Positions 43,496 to 52,620 of a DNA stretch of 64,000 nucleotides are shown here, in pieces. The stretch is from Puia sp. (GTDB lineage: Bacteria; Bacteroidota; Bacteroidia; Chitinophagales; Chitinophagaceae), in the NCBI GenBank assembly GCA_031292515.1, contig JARLGZ010000104.1, positions 1 to 64,000 of the forward strand. Direction: 5' to 3'. A model generated the notes under the pieces. It had not been told where the DNA came from, ran no database searches, and saw only the letters and a list, made by a program, of their open reading frames with translations. The first letter of the stretch is position 1. Every line of letters starts with the position of its first letter. Both the position numbers and the translations under genes were made by a program.

Positions 43496-45349
43496 TTAAT
43501 GCGGAAGGACAATCTTCGCCTTCGGATTGATTCTCCTCTTCAAGACATCGTCCCAGTCGATAAACGGATAGATATTATATTGTTTAGCCTCCTGGTCAAA
43601 AAGCACCTTCAACGCCGCCAGTTTCCCTGGGTATTTTTTTGCCAGGTCGATGCGCTCGTTGAAATCCTCATTCAGGTTGTAAAGCTCCCATACGTCTTTG
43701 TCATAATCGGCGACGACAGGCGCCTTGCCCGTAAGGACATTTGCCTCATCGATAAAATCGGGATGATGATAGGTCTCCGCCTTCCAGCCGTCCTTATAGA
43801 TCGACCGGGATCCGAAAATATAGTAGTATTGGTCGGTATGCCGGCTGGCTGCTTTTGCGTCCGCAAAAGAGTAGACAAGGGAAGTGCCCTGCACGGAATC
43901 CTGGTGGATGCCACGGATGTATTCCGGTAGTTTCACACCCACGAACTCGGCCGTCGTTGGCAGCAGGTCGATCACATGACCATATTGATTCCGGATCCCT
44001 CCCTTGTCTTTGATCCCCTTCGGATAAAAGACGATCAGGGGATTGCGGGTACCTCCTTCGGCATTTGCATCCTGTTTCCAGTATTTGAAAGGGGTATTGG
44101 CTGCCTGCGCCCAACCCAGTGGATAATTCGCCTCTACGCCGGACGGGGTACCGATCGCATCGATCTTGTCGAGATTGTACCGGATTGCCTCCTGGTCAGA
44201 CAGCGGCTTGCTGAACAGGCTTCGGTCGATATCACCGTGGAGGGTTCCTTCCTTGCTCGCGCCATTGTCACCAATGACGATGAAGACGACCGTATTGTCG
44301 AGCTGGCCGATCTGTTTCAGATAGTTGATTAATCTGCCGACCTGAAAATCGGTATAGGTCAGATAACCCGCGTACACTTCCATGAAGCGTGCGTATAATT
44401 TCCTTTCCTCTGCCGGGAGCGTGTTCCAGGCCTTTATATATTCGTTACGGGCAGGAAGCTGCGCATTGGCGGGGACGAGCCCCAGTTTCTTCTGGTTGGC
44501 AAGGACCTTCTCGCGGTAAACATCCCAACCCTCGTCGAACTTTCCTCTGTAGGGATTGCTCCAGGAGGTATCCACCTGGTGCGGTGCATGCGTGGCGCCT
44601 GGCGCATAATAGAGAAAAAAGGGTTTGTTCGGAGCCGCTTTCTTTTGGCGGGCTATATAGCTGATCGCCTTGTCGGTGATCTGTTCATTCAGATGACGTC
44701 CGTCCGGAACGACATGGGCATCGTCCTCCACGAGATCGGGCTTGTATTGATCGGTCTGGGAACCCAGGAATCCGAAGAAATGTTCAAATCCCTTTCCGCT
44801 GGGCCAGTGATCGAAGGGTCCGGCATCCGTGGCTTCTTCATCGGGTGTCACCCCGTATTTGCCGACGGCAAAGGTATTGTACCCGTTGTCCCGAAGTATT
44901 TCGGCAATCGTTCCTTTTGTGGAAGGCAGGTGTCCGTCCCAGCCGGGGAAGCCCGCCGACAGGATCGAATGCGAAAAACCGCCTTCATGCACGGAGTGGT
45001 GGTTGCGACCCGTCAGCAAAGCGGCGCGGGTAGGCGCGCAAATACCGGCCGTATGAAAATTTGTGTACCGGAGACCATTAGCTGCCAGACTGTCAAAGAC
45101 GGGCGTGTTGATGAGCCCCCCGAAAGTATGCGTAGCGCCGAATCCTACATCATCGAGCAGGATCCAAACGACATTGGGCGCTCCGGGCGGCGCCTTTACC
45201 GGCTCCGGCCACCATTCTTTGGAATCCGCAAGCGTTCTCCCGACGACACCCTGGTAAGGCGGCTCGGGCGGTGGCGGCGTAGTCTGGGCGGAAGCCTGGG
45301 CGGCCAGGATGACCGTCAGCGCAAAAAGAGAAATTTTTCTGATGTACAT
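43496..45349 (-). CDS. Arylsulfatase C (periplasmic)
   Basis: From the ATG at 45349, which gives a proper signal peptide (MYIRKISLFALTVILAAQASA), the protein has 617 residues. A frame open to 45502 would add residues from the spacer. Aspartates 66-67 (WILLDDVGFG) and CAPTR at 104-108 mark the active site. Like B it has VGKYGVTPDEEATD in place of GKWH. It is the first sulfatase of the operon, 67 bp after the PstS-like gene. Confidence 0.93.
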   Translation of the reverse strand: MYIRKISLFALTVILAAQASAQTTPPPPEPPYQGVVGRTLADSKEWWPEPVKAPPGAPNVVWILLDDVGFGATHTFGGLINTPVFDSLAANGLRYTNFHTAGICAPTRAALLTGRNHHSVHEGGFSHSILSAGFPGWDGHLPSTKGTIAEILRDNGYNTFAVGKYGVTPDEEATDAGPFDHWPSGKGFEHFFGFLGSQTDQYKPDLVEDDAHVVPDGRHLNEQITDKAISYIARQKKAAPNKPFFLYYAPGATHAPHQVDTSWSNPYRGKFDEGWDVYREKVLANQKKLGLVPANAQLPARNEYIKAWNTLPAEERKLYARFMEVYAGYLTYTDFQVGRLINYLKQIGQLDNTVVFIVIGDNGASKEGTLHGDIDRSLFSKPLSDQEAIRYNLDKIDAIGTPSGVEANYPLGWAQAANTPFKYWKQDANAEGGTRNPLIVFYPKGIKDKGGIRNQYGHVIDLLPTTAEFVGVKLPEYIRGIHQDSVQGTSLVYSFADAKAASRHTDQYYYIFGSRSIYKDGWKAETYHHPDFIDEANVLTGKAPVVADYDKDVWELYNLNEDFNERIDLAKKYPGKLAALKVLFDQEAKQYNIYPFIDWDDVLKRRINPKAKIVLPH

Positions 45350-45416
45350 TATCGTGATTGAAAAGGTTATCAATAGCGTTATAAACGATGTTTTAAAAAA
45401 AGAAAGGAGGAGAACC

Positions 45417-46364
45417 CTAACGAACAGATATATCTGATACGATCTGTCGCTGGTCCACCAGGGTCTCCTTGCCAGGCACCAGGAAACCATATTCGTGATC
45501 ATACTGCTGGCCGTCCGTCAGGATCCATTGCAGAAAGTCCGCGAGCTCCCTATTGGAACTGGTACGGGAGAATATCACATTGACATTCTCGACCAGCAAA
45601 TGCCGGTTGTATGCTTTTTCAGCAAAAGCAATCACCTGGTCCAGGTCACCATAGAAGTTCTCCCAGGAATCTATTTTTCCGTCGCCGTCCAGGTCCAGCG
45701 GGATGATGGCGATGCTATCCAGCGGTTTGCGGGTTTTGAGATCGTAGAGGAAACCGAGGTTGTTATAGGAGATGCCGTTCGTATCTCTGATTACGGCCTC
45801 CAGCAGATCCTGGTCGTCTCCCTTCACGCCGATCCCTTTGATGTCCTTTTGCTGGCTGCCAAAATGATTGGCAAAGGCGCGGGAAGCGCAGGCGGATTTC
45901 TCCCGTTTGTAGACGGCGAAATGATAGGCGGAAGGGATCGGATCCGTTCCGTGATTGTCCGCAAAATAAATCTGCCTGAAGTCGGCATCGGAAAACCCCT
46001 TCGCTTGCAGGGCCGCGACGTCGCTCCGCCGGCTGCTCACGACCGGCAGCTGCAGATAGCGGTTCAGGATCACCGAAGTCTGACCTTCCTTCACGTCACT
46101 GGACGCGAGCCTGTGCGAGGCAATTACGAGATCGGCGCTGTCGGCAGGGATGCGACTATCCAACAGAATGGTAATGCCCGGATGCAAACGGGTGTATTCT
46201 TCGATCCATTTCCGGAAGATCGGGTGCACGAGCCGGGTGCCGGTGACACGTAAGACCCGGGTACCCCCTCTCCCGGAGACTCTGGCAGGATTCGATCCCG
46301 GCTGTTGCCCGGCGACCACCAGGAGGCCCAACAGACCTGCAACCGAGAACAGTATTTTTTTCAT
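45417..46364 (-). CDS. PstS-like periplasmic substrate-binding protein
   Basis: From the ATG at 46364 a signal peptide (MKKILFSVAGLLGLLVVAG) leads a protein of 315 residues of the phosphate-binding type. Motifs are VTGTRLVHPIFRKWIEEYTRLHP, SDVKEG, and a late AYNRHLLVENVNVIF with a final FLQWILTDGQQYDHEYGF. No ABC permease or ATPase gene is near. The 52 residues upstream in the open frame derive from an 18-nt repeat array. Its place between susD and sulfatase C suggests binding of a sulfate or phosphate ester, or an oxyanion, delivered by SusCD. Confidence 0.75.
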   Translation of the reverse strand: MKKILFSVAGLLGLLVVAGQQPGSNPARVSGRGGTRVLRVTGTRLVHPIFRKWIEEYTRLHPGITILLDSRIPADSADLVIASHRLASSDVKEGQTSVILNRYLQLPVVSSRRSDVAALQAKGFSDADFRQIYFADNHGTDPIPSAYHFAVYKREKSACASRAFANHFGSQQKDIKGIGVKGDDQDLLEAVIRDTNGISYNNLGFLYDLKTRKPLDSIAIIPLDLDGDGKIDSWENFYGDLDQVIAFAEKAYNRHLLVENVNVIFSRTSSNRELADFLQWILTDGQQYDHEYGFLVPGKETLVDQRQIVSDISVR

Positions 46365-46422
46365 ATAAGTGTTTTTATTTCTTAAAAAAATCTTCACACG
46401 TCCCGATACCATGCTCTTTTCG

Positions 46423-46512
46423 AAGTGTTTCCTCTCTTCCAGGTGTCTCCTTTTTTCCGGGTGTTTTCTCTTTTCCGGGTGTTTTCTCTCCTGCAAGTGT
46501 CTTCTCCGGGGA
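46423..46512 (-). repeat. Five 18-nt tandem repeats before the PstS-like gene
   Basis: Units start at 46423, 46441, 46459, 46477 and 46495 on a GGAAAAGAGAAAACACCC theme (minus strand). The unit length is a multiple of three, so translated it would read (H-P-E-K-R-K) repeats. The array ends about 60 nt upstream of the true start at 46364, in the spacer after susD. Confidence 0.85.
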
Positions 46513-46628
46513 TGCACAGAAGGGGTTGTCCCTTCTGTCGCGACGCATTAGAGGCCTCAATCACCCTGTGCCATTTTCCACCCGGAAAGCGGGCGATTGA
46601 GGCCGTCCACAGGACGATCGGGTCCGGA

Positions 46629-48218
46629 TCAGTCCCAACCCGGATTCTGTTGAAAAGCCGGGTTACGGTCGCCATACAGATCAATCTCCGTCTGCGGTAT
46701 CGGAAACAAGGTGTCCTTTAGGGTGGCCGCCGATTTGGGATTCCCGTGCATACTGAGCACGGACTGGAGATAATATTGTCCAGGGCCCAGATCGGTCCTC
46801 CTGACGAGATCAAACCAACGCTGGCTCTCCTGGATGAACTCCTTGCGGCGTTCCGTGAAGACGGCATCCCTGAAACCGGACTGGCTCAGCCCTGACAAAT
46901 CGTAGGTGTGGTCCGTATAGTTGCCACCTGAGGTATAAGAATTATAGGCCCTGGCCCTCACGATATTGATAGCCGTATAGGCATCCGCCGTAGGGCCGCC
47001 ATTCAGCTCGTTCAGCGCTTCCGCATACAGCAGCAGGACTTCGGCGTAACGGATCACCGTGTAATTGATCTTGCTGTTGGCGCCCTGGTTACCCTGCAGG
47101 GCGGTGACAAAGCCCGTGCTCTGGTCGACGAATTTCAGGAAGTTGAAAAAAGGCCAGTTCACCTGTTTGCCCGTCGACTGGTTGAACAGAGAATCGTAGA
47201 AAGTGGCGTTTCTCCGTTGATCCGTCACGTCGAAGATCTCCACGACGGTACTGTCGGCAGGAATATCGCTGGTATACGCAGAATTGCTCCAGGTGAAAGA
47301 GCTGAGGTTTTGGGTGCTGGTAAATCCCCCTGCGGTGCCGTTAAACTGGGCGGAAAACACATGCTCCTTCCCGTTTTTAGTAGCTGCCTGGAAGGCATCG
47401 GAGAATTTCGGGAAGAGGTCATATCCATAGTTTCCCGTAGTGGCCGCTTGCAGACCGGCAGTCCCGGAAGTGATCACCTTCGAAAGCTCCGTGACGGCAT
47501 CTGTCCAATCCTGTCGCTGAACATAGACCTTTGCAAGCAGGGCGTGCGCCGCGCCACTGGTCACCCTTCCGACATTGGCCCCGGTATAGGATGCCGGCAG
47601 GTTGACCGCGGAATCCAGGTCGGTGACAATCTGTGCGTAGATAGAATCCCTGGAGGTTCTGCTGACCAGCGTGTTTGCACTGGAGATAGACCCCGCGTCA
47701 TGCAATACCAGGGGAACAGGGCCAAATAACCTTACCAGGTCGAAATAATACAAAGCCCTGATAAACCTTGCTTCCCGGACCAGGTTGATTGCCGAATGTG
47801 CAGGATCGACAAACTGTGAGGCGGGAATGGCGGGGATCCGGTCGATGGCGATATTAGCCTTGTCGATACCCCAGTATAATTGCGCATAGATTTTGTGAAC
47901 GCGGTCATTCGTACTGACATAAGTGGCAGTCCCCAAGGCCCGCACGTCGGGGTTTGTATTCGAAGGACTATAGACCTGGTTGTCGCTGGGGTTGTCGACC
48001 AGCAGGTTCAAATTCCTGCCGTAAATAGGGAAGTCATTATTGACATCGGTGGTCAACGTACTGTAAACGGCCGTTACCGCAGCCACGGCATCACTCTGGG
48101 TCTGGTAGAAGTTCCCGGGTGTAAGGCTGCCCTGCGGGCTCTCGGACAGTTTCTGGCAGGAGGACAAGACGGTAGCTCCCGCGAGAAAAGTATATAAAAT
48201 CGAATGGATTGTTTTCAT
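46629..48218 (-). CDS. susD: SusD/RagB-family outer membrane lipoprotein
   Basis: A 529-residue SusD-like lipoprotein (lipobox LSSC, Cys 21). The family signature LSESPQGSLTPGNFY follows, the TPR-like core contains ADRIPAIP-type and ARFIRALYYFDLVRLFGPVPLV (about 149-170), and the C-terminal SusD part reads RYAEVLLLYAEALNEL and RRKEFIQESQRWFDLVR. It binds the substrate on the cell surface and delivers it to SusC, whose gene ends 61 nt upstream. A sulfated compound is the inferred ligand. Confidence 0.95.
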   Translation of the reverse strand: MKTIHSILYTFLAGATVLSSCQKLSESPQGSLTPGNFYQTQSDAVAAVTAVYSTLTTDVNNDFPIYGRNLNLLVDNPSDNQVYSPSNTNPDVRALGTATYVSTNDRVHKIYAQLYWGIDKANIAIDRIPAIPASQFVDPAHSAINLVREARFIRALYYFDLVRLFGPVPLVLHDAGSISSANTLVSRTSRDSIYAQIVTDLDSAVNLPASYTGANVGRVTSGAAHALLAKVYVQRQDWTDAVTELSKVITSGTAGLQAATTGNYGYDLFPKFSDAFQAATKNGKEHVFSAQFNGTAGGFTSTQNLSSFTWSNSAYTSDIPADSTVVEIFDVTDQRRNATFYDSLFNQSTGKQVNWPFFNFLKFVDQSTGFVTALQGNQGANSKINYTVIRYAEVLLLYAEALNELNGGPTADAYTAINIVRARAYNSYTSGGNYTDHTYDLSGLSQSGFRDAVFTERRKEFIQESQRWFDLVRRTDLGPGQYYLQSVLSMHGNPKSAATLKDTLFPIPQTEIDLYGDRNPAFQQNPGWD

Positions 48219-48279
48219 TGTTAAATTTTTTTTAGATCAACAGATTGCCTTGACAAATTTGCCCTAGCCGATCGACAGG

Positions 48280-51200
48280 CTAGAATGTTACATTGACGCC
48301 GACCGTATAGGTGCGGTAATTGGGATAGATACCATAGTCGATCCCTGGTTGCAGATTGTTCTGATCGTAAAAGTTTGCTTCCGGATCCAAACCCCTGTAA
48401 TGCGTAATGGTGAACAGATTCTGCGCGGACACATAGATCCTGATCTGTTTGGCCAGGATCTTCGAAGCCAGGTCCTGCGGGAAATTGTAGCCCAGCGTGA
48501 CGTTCTTCAACCGGATATAAGACCCGTCTTCGATATAGATATCCGCCACCTGCACGACCGGCGCGTTGACGACTTTGGGATATTTACCCTTGGGGTTGGC
48601 GACCGAATCCCAGCGATCCAGCAGTACCGTAGATACATTGCTGGTCGTGGTCGTCTTCTCCAGCTGTTGCTGCAGGAGATTGAAGATCTTATTCCCGAAT
48701 GAACCCTGGAGGAAGATGGACAGGTCGAAATTCCGGTATGTGAAGGTGTTGTTGAAGCTGGCCGTGAACTTAGGCTGGGCGCTTCCCAGGTTATGTTTGT
48801 CGGCAGTCGTCACTACACCATCGCCATTATAGTCCACATATTTCCTGTCCCCGGTCTGCTGGGACACCCCGGCGAGTTTTGCCACGGATTTGGATCCATA
48901 GACATCGGACGTGGTCAGCAGCCCGTCGGTGCTATACCCCCAGAATGTTCCCACCGGCAAACCGACTTTGACGATCACGGGCGATACCTGTCCCGTAGGA
49001 GCTACCGGGGAGAACGAAGAACTGGGCCCCAGGCTGAGCACTTTGTTCGCATTCTTTGCGTAGAGCAGGGTCGATTTCCACACAAACTCCTTAGTTCGGA
49101 CGTTGACGGTATTCAAGCTCAGTTCCACCCCCTTGTTCTCCAGGCTTCCTATATTCTCCGAGGCCGAAGCATACCCCGTCGAAAGGGGTATCAACCCGGT
49201 ACCGGTGATGAAGAGATTCGTGGTCTTCTTATAATAGGCATCGGCCGTCAAACTGATCCGTTTGTCGAGCAAACTCGCGTCAAACCCTCCATTGTACTGG
49301 GTAGTGGTCTCCCAGGTCAGATCGGGATTGGACAATTGCGAAGGCGACAAGCCGTTGACGGCAGTCAGCGGGCTGCCCAGATAATAACCGGCTGAAGTGA
49401 TGGTCGCAATGGAGCTGTAGGCAGGGAAATTCGCATTCCCGGTACTGCCGGCCGTCAACCTCAGTTTCAGGTTGTCGATGGTCTTGGACAACGGTTCGAA
49501 GAATCCCTCGTCGGATATATTCCAGGATACGCCGAGAGCAGGAAAGAATCCCCATTTCTTGTTGACACCAGCCGGCGAAGCTCCGTCGGCCCTTCCGGAT
49601 AAGGTCACATTATAGCGATGCTCGAAGGAGTAAGACACTCTTCCCAAATAAGAATTTCTAATCTGTTTAGCCTCTCCCGATCCGGTGACCTTATTGATGG
49701 TGGCACTATAAAGATTGTTATAAGTAGTAGCGTCCGAAGGGAAGGACTGCCCGGCCAGGAATGTATTTTCCGATTTCTGGTATTGCGTGGTATAACCCGC
49801 CAATGCGTCGAGGAAGTGCTTGCCGCCGATAGCATGCGACCAGGCCAGGGTATTCTCATTCAGCCAGCTCAGATAATTAATATTGCCTACAGAACCGGAC
49901 CCCGTGATCGTCCCGCCGTTGTTGCCCGCGCTGGTATACGAGGGAGCGTAGTAATTCAGCTTCGTCGTCAGCAGGTCCGCGCCGATAGTCGACTTCAGCG
50001 TGAACTCGCTGCTCAGCTTGTATTCGCCCGCCAGGTTGCCCAGGACATGGGTCAGCCTGGTCTGGTTGATTATTGAAATGATGTCTTTGATCGAATTGTC
50101 TCCGAATTGCTGGCCGCTGATCGTGTTCAGCGTCGGGTTGATGGCAGGTTGCGGGGTCGTGTTGAAGCTCCCGTCGGCATTTCTGACGGTCTGCAGGGGA
50201 TTGTTCAGATAGAGGCTGGAATACGCATTGCTGAACCCGATATCATTATAGGCACTCCCCGTCAGCTTGTCTTCGACGGAATTGCTCCCGAAGATGCTGG
50301 TATTGATCTTGAAGTTTTTCGAGTAATTCTTTTCGTAGTTGAATCGAGCCGAATACCTTTTAAAATCCGTGCCCAGCACAATCCCTTTCTGATCGAAATA
50401 ATTCCCTGAAATGGAATACCGGGACTTGTCATCGCCGCCGTAAAGCGTTATCTGGTGATTTTGTAAAAATCCCGTCCTCTGCGCAGCGGCCGGCCAGTTG
50501 CCATTTACACCGGCAGCCCCAAGCGAATCGATGAGTTTCTTATTAGCGGCCAGTCCTGACTGGATGGTGGGCGTTGCCTTATAGAGATCGTCAAACAGTT
50601 TGGCCCATTGCTCCCCGTTCATGACGGAAAGCTGTTTCGCCGTCTGTTGCGTGCCATAAGATCCGCTATAGGAGATATTATTGCTGTTCCGGGTGCCTCT
50701 CCTGGTAGTAATAATCACCACCCCGTTGGCGCCACGGCTCCCGTAAATCGCGGTCGCCGATGCATCCTTCAACACATCGATGGTCTCGATGTCGGCGGGG
50801 TTGATGGTCGACAAACCGTTCGAACTTGCCCCGGTTACGGAAGGAACGGTCCCGGAGGAAGGCGCCAGGTTGGTAAGGCTATTATCGTTGTAATAGATGA
50901 ACCCGTCGATGACATACAGGGGATCATTTCCAAAACTCAGCGAATTGCCTCCGCGGATACGGATGGTGGCCGTTGCCCCGGGCTGACCGGAACTTTGGCT
51001 GACGACCACGCCGGCAACGGCGCCCTGCAGGAGGTTGTCGAAGGAAGAGGAAGGCCGGGCCAGGAGTTCCTTGGGCACAGAGGCGACAGAACCCGTCACA
51101 TCGCTTCTTCTTTGTGTCCCATACCCGACCACGACCGCTTCGGTAAGGGAGGCATTCCCTCCCTTCAACTGGATGAGAATATGTCCATAACTGTCGACGG

Positions 51201-51552
51201 GGATCTCGACGCCCTGGTACCCCACATAGCTGACGATATATACCAGCGGGACCCGCTGACCGGTTATGAATTTGAACTCTCCGTCGTTATTGGTGATCAC
51301 CTCGTGCGTGGTGCCTTTGATGTGTACGACCGCGCCCGCCAGAGCTTCCTTAGTTTTTTCATCGATGACCCTTCCCCATAACGACACGTTAGCCGTCTGA
51401 GCCTTCGTATGCCCGGCGGAAATGAGGGTGAGAAACAGAGACGCGAAAAGAGCGTTTGCCCAGCCGGAGGCTGCATGACGGAACCTTAATCGGCTTTTAA
51501 TAACAGTTAGTTTGGTCGAGGTATTTTTTACATACCTTTGAAGTAGATTCAT
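48280..51552 (-). CDS. susC: SusC/RagA-family TonB-dependent receptor
   Basis: A 1090-residue outer membrane transporter: long signal peptide (about 1-52), a carboxypeptidase-regulatory-like domain (about 55-130), TonB-box-like TEAVVVGYGTQRR, the plug (SFDNLLQGAVAGVVVSQSSG, ATAIYGSRGANGVVIITTR) and a 22-strand barrel ending in VGVNVTF. It imports a substrate bound by SusD using TonB energy. It leads the organosulfate operon. Upstream lie a 400-nt leader with a polycysteine reading frame, a promoter and the operator site C, a pattern suggesting sulfur control. Confidence 0.95.
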   Translation of the reverse strand: MNLLQRYVKNTSTKLTVIKSRLRFRHAASGWANALFASLFLTLISAGHTKAQTANVSLWGRVIDEKTKEALAGAVVHIKGTTHEVITNNDGEFKFITGQRVPLVYIVSYVGYQGVEIPVDSYGHILIQLKGGNASLTEAVVVGYGTQRRSDVTGSVASVPKELLARPSSSFDNLLQGAVAGVVVSQSSGQPGATATIRIRGGNSLSFGNDPLYVIDGFIYYNDNSLTNLAPSSGTVPSVTGASSNGLSTINPADIETIDVLKDASATAIYGSRGANGVVIITTRRGTRNSNNISYSGSYGTQQTAKQLSVMNGEQWAKLFDDLYKATPTIQSGLAANKKLIDSLGAAGVNGNWPAAAQRTGFLQNHQITLYGGDDKSRYSISGNYFDQKGIVLGTDFKRYSARFNYEKNYSKNFKINTSIFGSNSVEDKLTGSAYNDIGFSNAYSSLYLNNPLQTVRNADGSFNTTPQPAINPTLNTISGQQFGDNSIKDIISIINQTRLTHVLGNLAGEYKLSSEFTLKSTIGADLLTTKLNYYAPSYTSAGNNGGTITGSGSVGNINYLSWLNENTLAWSHAIGGKHFLDALAGYTTQYQKSENTFLAGQSFPSDATTYNNLYSATINKVTGSGEAKQIRNSYLGRVSYSFEHRYNVTLSGRADGASPAGVNKKWGFFPALGVSWNISDEGFFEPLSKTIDNLKLRLTAGSTGNANFPAYSSIATITSAGYYLGSPLTAVNGLSPSQLSNPDLTWETTTQYNGGFDASLLDKRISLTADAYYKKTTNLFITGTGLIPLSTGYASASENIGSLENKGVELSLNTVNVRTKEFVWKSTLLYAKNANKVLSLGPSSSFSPVAPTGQVSPVIVKVGLPVGTFWGYSTDGLLTTSDVYGSKSVAKLAGVSQQTGDRKYVDYNGDGVVTTADKHNLGSAQPKFTASFNNTFTYRNFDLSIFLQGSFGNKIFNLLQQQLEKTTTTSNVSTVLLDRWDSVANPKGKYPKVVNAPVVQVADIYIEDGSYIRLKNVTLGYNFPQDLASKILAKQIRIYVSAQNLFTITHYRGLDPEANFYDQNNLQPGIDYGIYPNYRTYTVGVNVTF

Positions 51553-51633
51553 GTTAATGATGTTTTGTCGTTAATGTAATCACGATGAAGACCGGTAAGT
51601 GATTGGCGTTACTGGACTGGTCTCATCCATTGT

Positions 51634-51666
51634 CCCGGTAAGAAGAAATTTTTACCGGGTTTTTTT
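51634..51666 (+). terminator. Perfect stem-loop and T-run in the susC leader
   Basis: CCCGGTAA (51634-51641) and TTACCGGG (51652-51659) form an 8-bp stem followed by seven T on the plus strand, the form of an intrinsic terminator in the direction opposite to susC. In the susC transcript the same bases form a hairpin preceded by A7. Its CCGGTAA arm could instead pair with a second TTACCGG copy at 51591-51597, about 40 nt closer to susC. Confidence 0.6.
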
Positions 51667-51825
51667 ATTCTCGTCTTTTAGTCATTGCCGGTTAGCTTTT
51701 TTATGATGTGATCGATGGCATGTATACGCCTTGCCTCATACTCCGCAAGGAGAGCATGGACAAGCAATACCACATTTATATTTATGAATGATTAGTGTGA
51801 AGGGGGACACGGGTAGATAGAAATG

Positions 51826-51927
51826 TCAGCAACAACAGCAGCACTCTTTCAGCAGAATACCACCGTAAAAACCCTTTCGGGGGACCGGTTTGAAGGGTGA
51901 AAGCAAAGCAGCGGATTGGATACCCAT
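51826..51927 (-). CDS. Polycysteine leader peptide (33 residues) upstream of susC
   Basis: A frame of 33 codons from the ATG at 51927 begins MGIQSAALLSPF and ends GGILLKECCCCC followed by TGA at 51828-51826. Five cysteine codons in a row directly before a stop are repeated from the leader upstream of the dioxygenase (18042-18110), although the rest of the two peptides differs. It lies about 36 nt downstream of a perfect promoter -7 box and about 270 nt upstream of the susC start. It likely acts as a cysteine-sensing attenuator for the susC operon. Confidence 0.75.
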   Translation of the reverse strand: MGIQSAALLSPFKPVPRKGFYGGILLKECCCCC

Positions 51928-51962
51928 AATGCAATTATTGTTAAAGTCTGTTATTGATACCG

Positions 51963-52003
51963 CAAATATAAATTAAAATATTAGTCTACCAAATTAGTAG
52001 GTA
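51963..52003 (-). promoter_or_regulatory. susC promoter with AGTCTAC-N7-GTAGACT operator, site C
   Basis: On the minus strand TTTG (51993-51990), exactly 19 nt and TATATTTG (51970-51963) form a consensus Bacteroidota promoter. AGTCTAC-CAAATTA-GTAGGTA (51983-52003) overlaps the -33 box, with the left arm identical to sites A and B and the right arm diverged at the end. Transcription would start near 51956, about 30 nt before the polycysteine leader. Confidence 0.8.
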
Positions 52004-52056
52004 ATTATTTTTCCGGTTTTTGACCGTTCCCGGGGCTGCAGGGAGGCAGAGGGCGT

Positions 52057-52620
52057 CTAGGTCAGGTAACGGCGAAGGATCCAGGATACATTATAAAGGA
52101 TGAAACCGATTACCAGGAGCGCATGGAACCGAGGCTTGCTTGCCCGTATGGCAACCCCGCAAAGGACAAAGAGGACAGCGTTGCGTAGCAGGTATTCGGT
52201 TCCCAGGCTCTGCAGATAAGAGGTTCCCTTTAGCAATGTATCCCCGATATCGACGAGGAAGGTGGCGCCCATCAAGGCAAAAAACCATTTACGACGGGAG
52301 TAGAAATATTCACGGTAGCCGCCGTAATCCCTGAGGTCGTCGGGGAAAAGCAGGGAACAAAGCACATAAAAGAGGATGATGTAAAAGATGATAAAGATAT
52401 AGGACAAAAAAGTCCATTCCCTGATCCTTTCCAGGTTGAACTCCCACCACCAGAAATAGATCAGTTGAAGAAACACGAAAAACGCCCAGAGCAGATGGAC
52501 CCAGTACGGTTTATTGCGCCCGGGATGTTCGATGATCTTCGCCACTCCCTTTAGCAGGTGGGCGATGCTCAGGCTCAAAATAAAACCGATGACCATCCGT
52601 ATATGCGCGAACTTATCCAT
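52057..52620 (-). CDS. Integral membrane protein, unknown function
   Basis: A 187-residue protein with about five to six hydrophobic helices, starting MDKFAHIRMVIGFILSLSIAHLLKG. Trp-rich FFVFLQLIYFWWWEFNLER lies in the second to third helix. I do not recognise the family. It is divergent from the DUF6159-like gene at 52711, and the 90-bp region between them contains AT-rich bases but no clear promoter pair. Its stop lies only about 50 bp from the susC promoter region. Confidence 0.7.
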   Translation of the reverse strand: MDKFAHIRMVIGFILSLSIAHLLKGVAKIIEHPGRNKPYWVHLLWAFFVFLQLIYFWWWEFNLERIREWTFLSYIFIIFYIILFYVLCSLLFPDDLRDYGGYREYFYSRRKWFFALMGATFLVDIGDTLLKGTSYLQSLGTEYLLRNAVLFVLCGVAIRASKPRFHALLVIGFILYNVSWILRRYLT

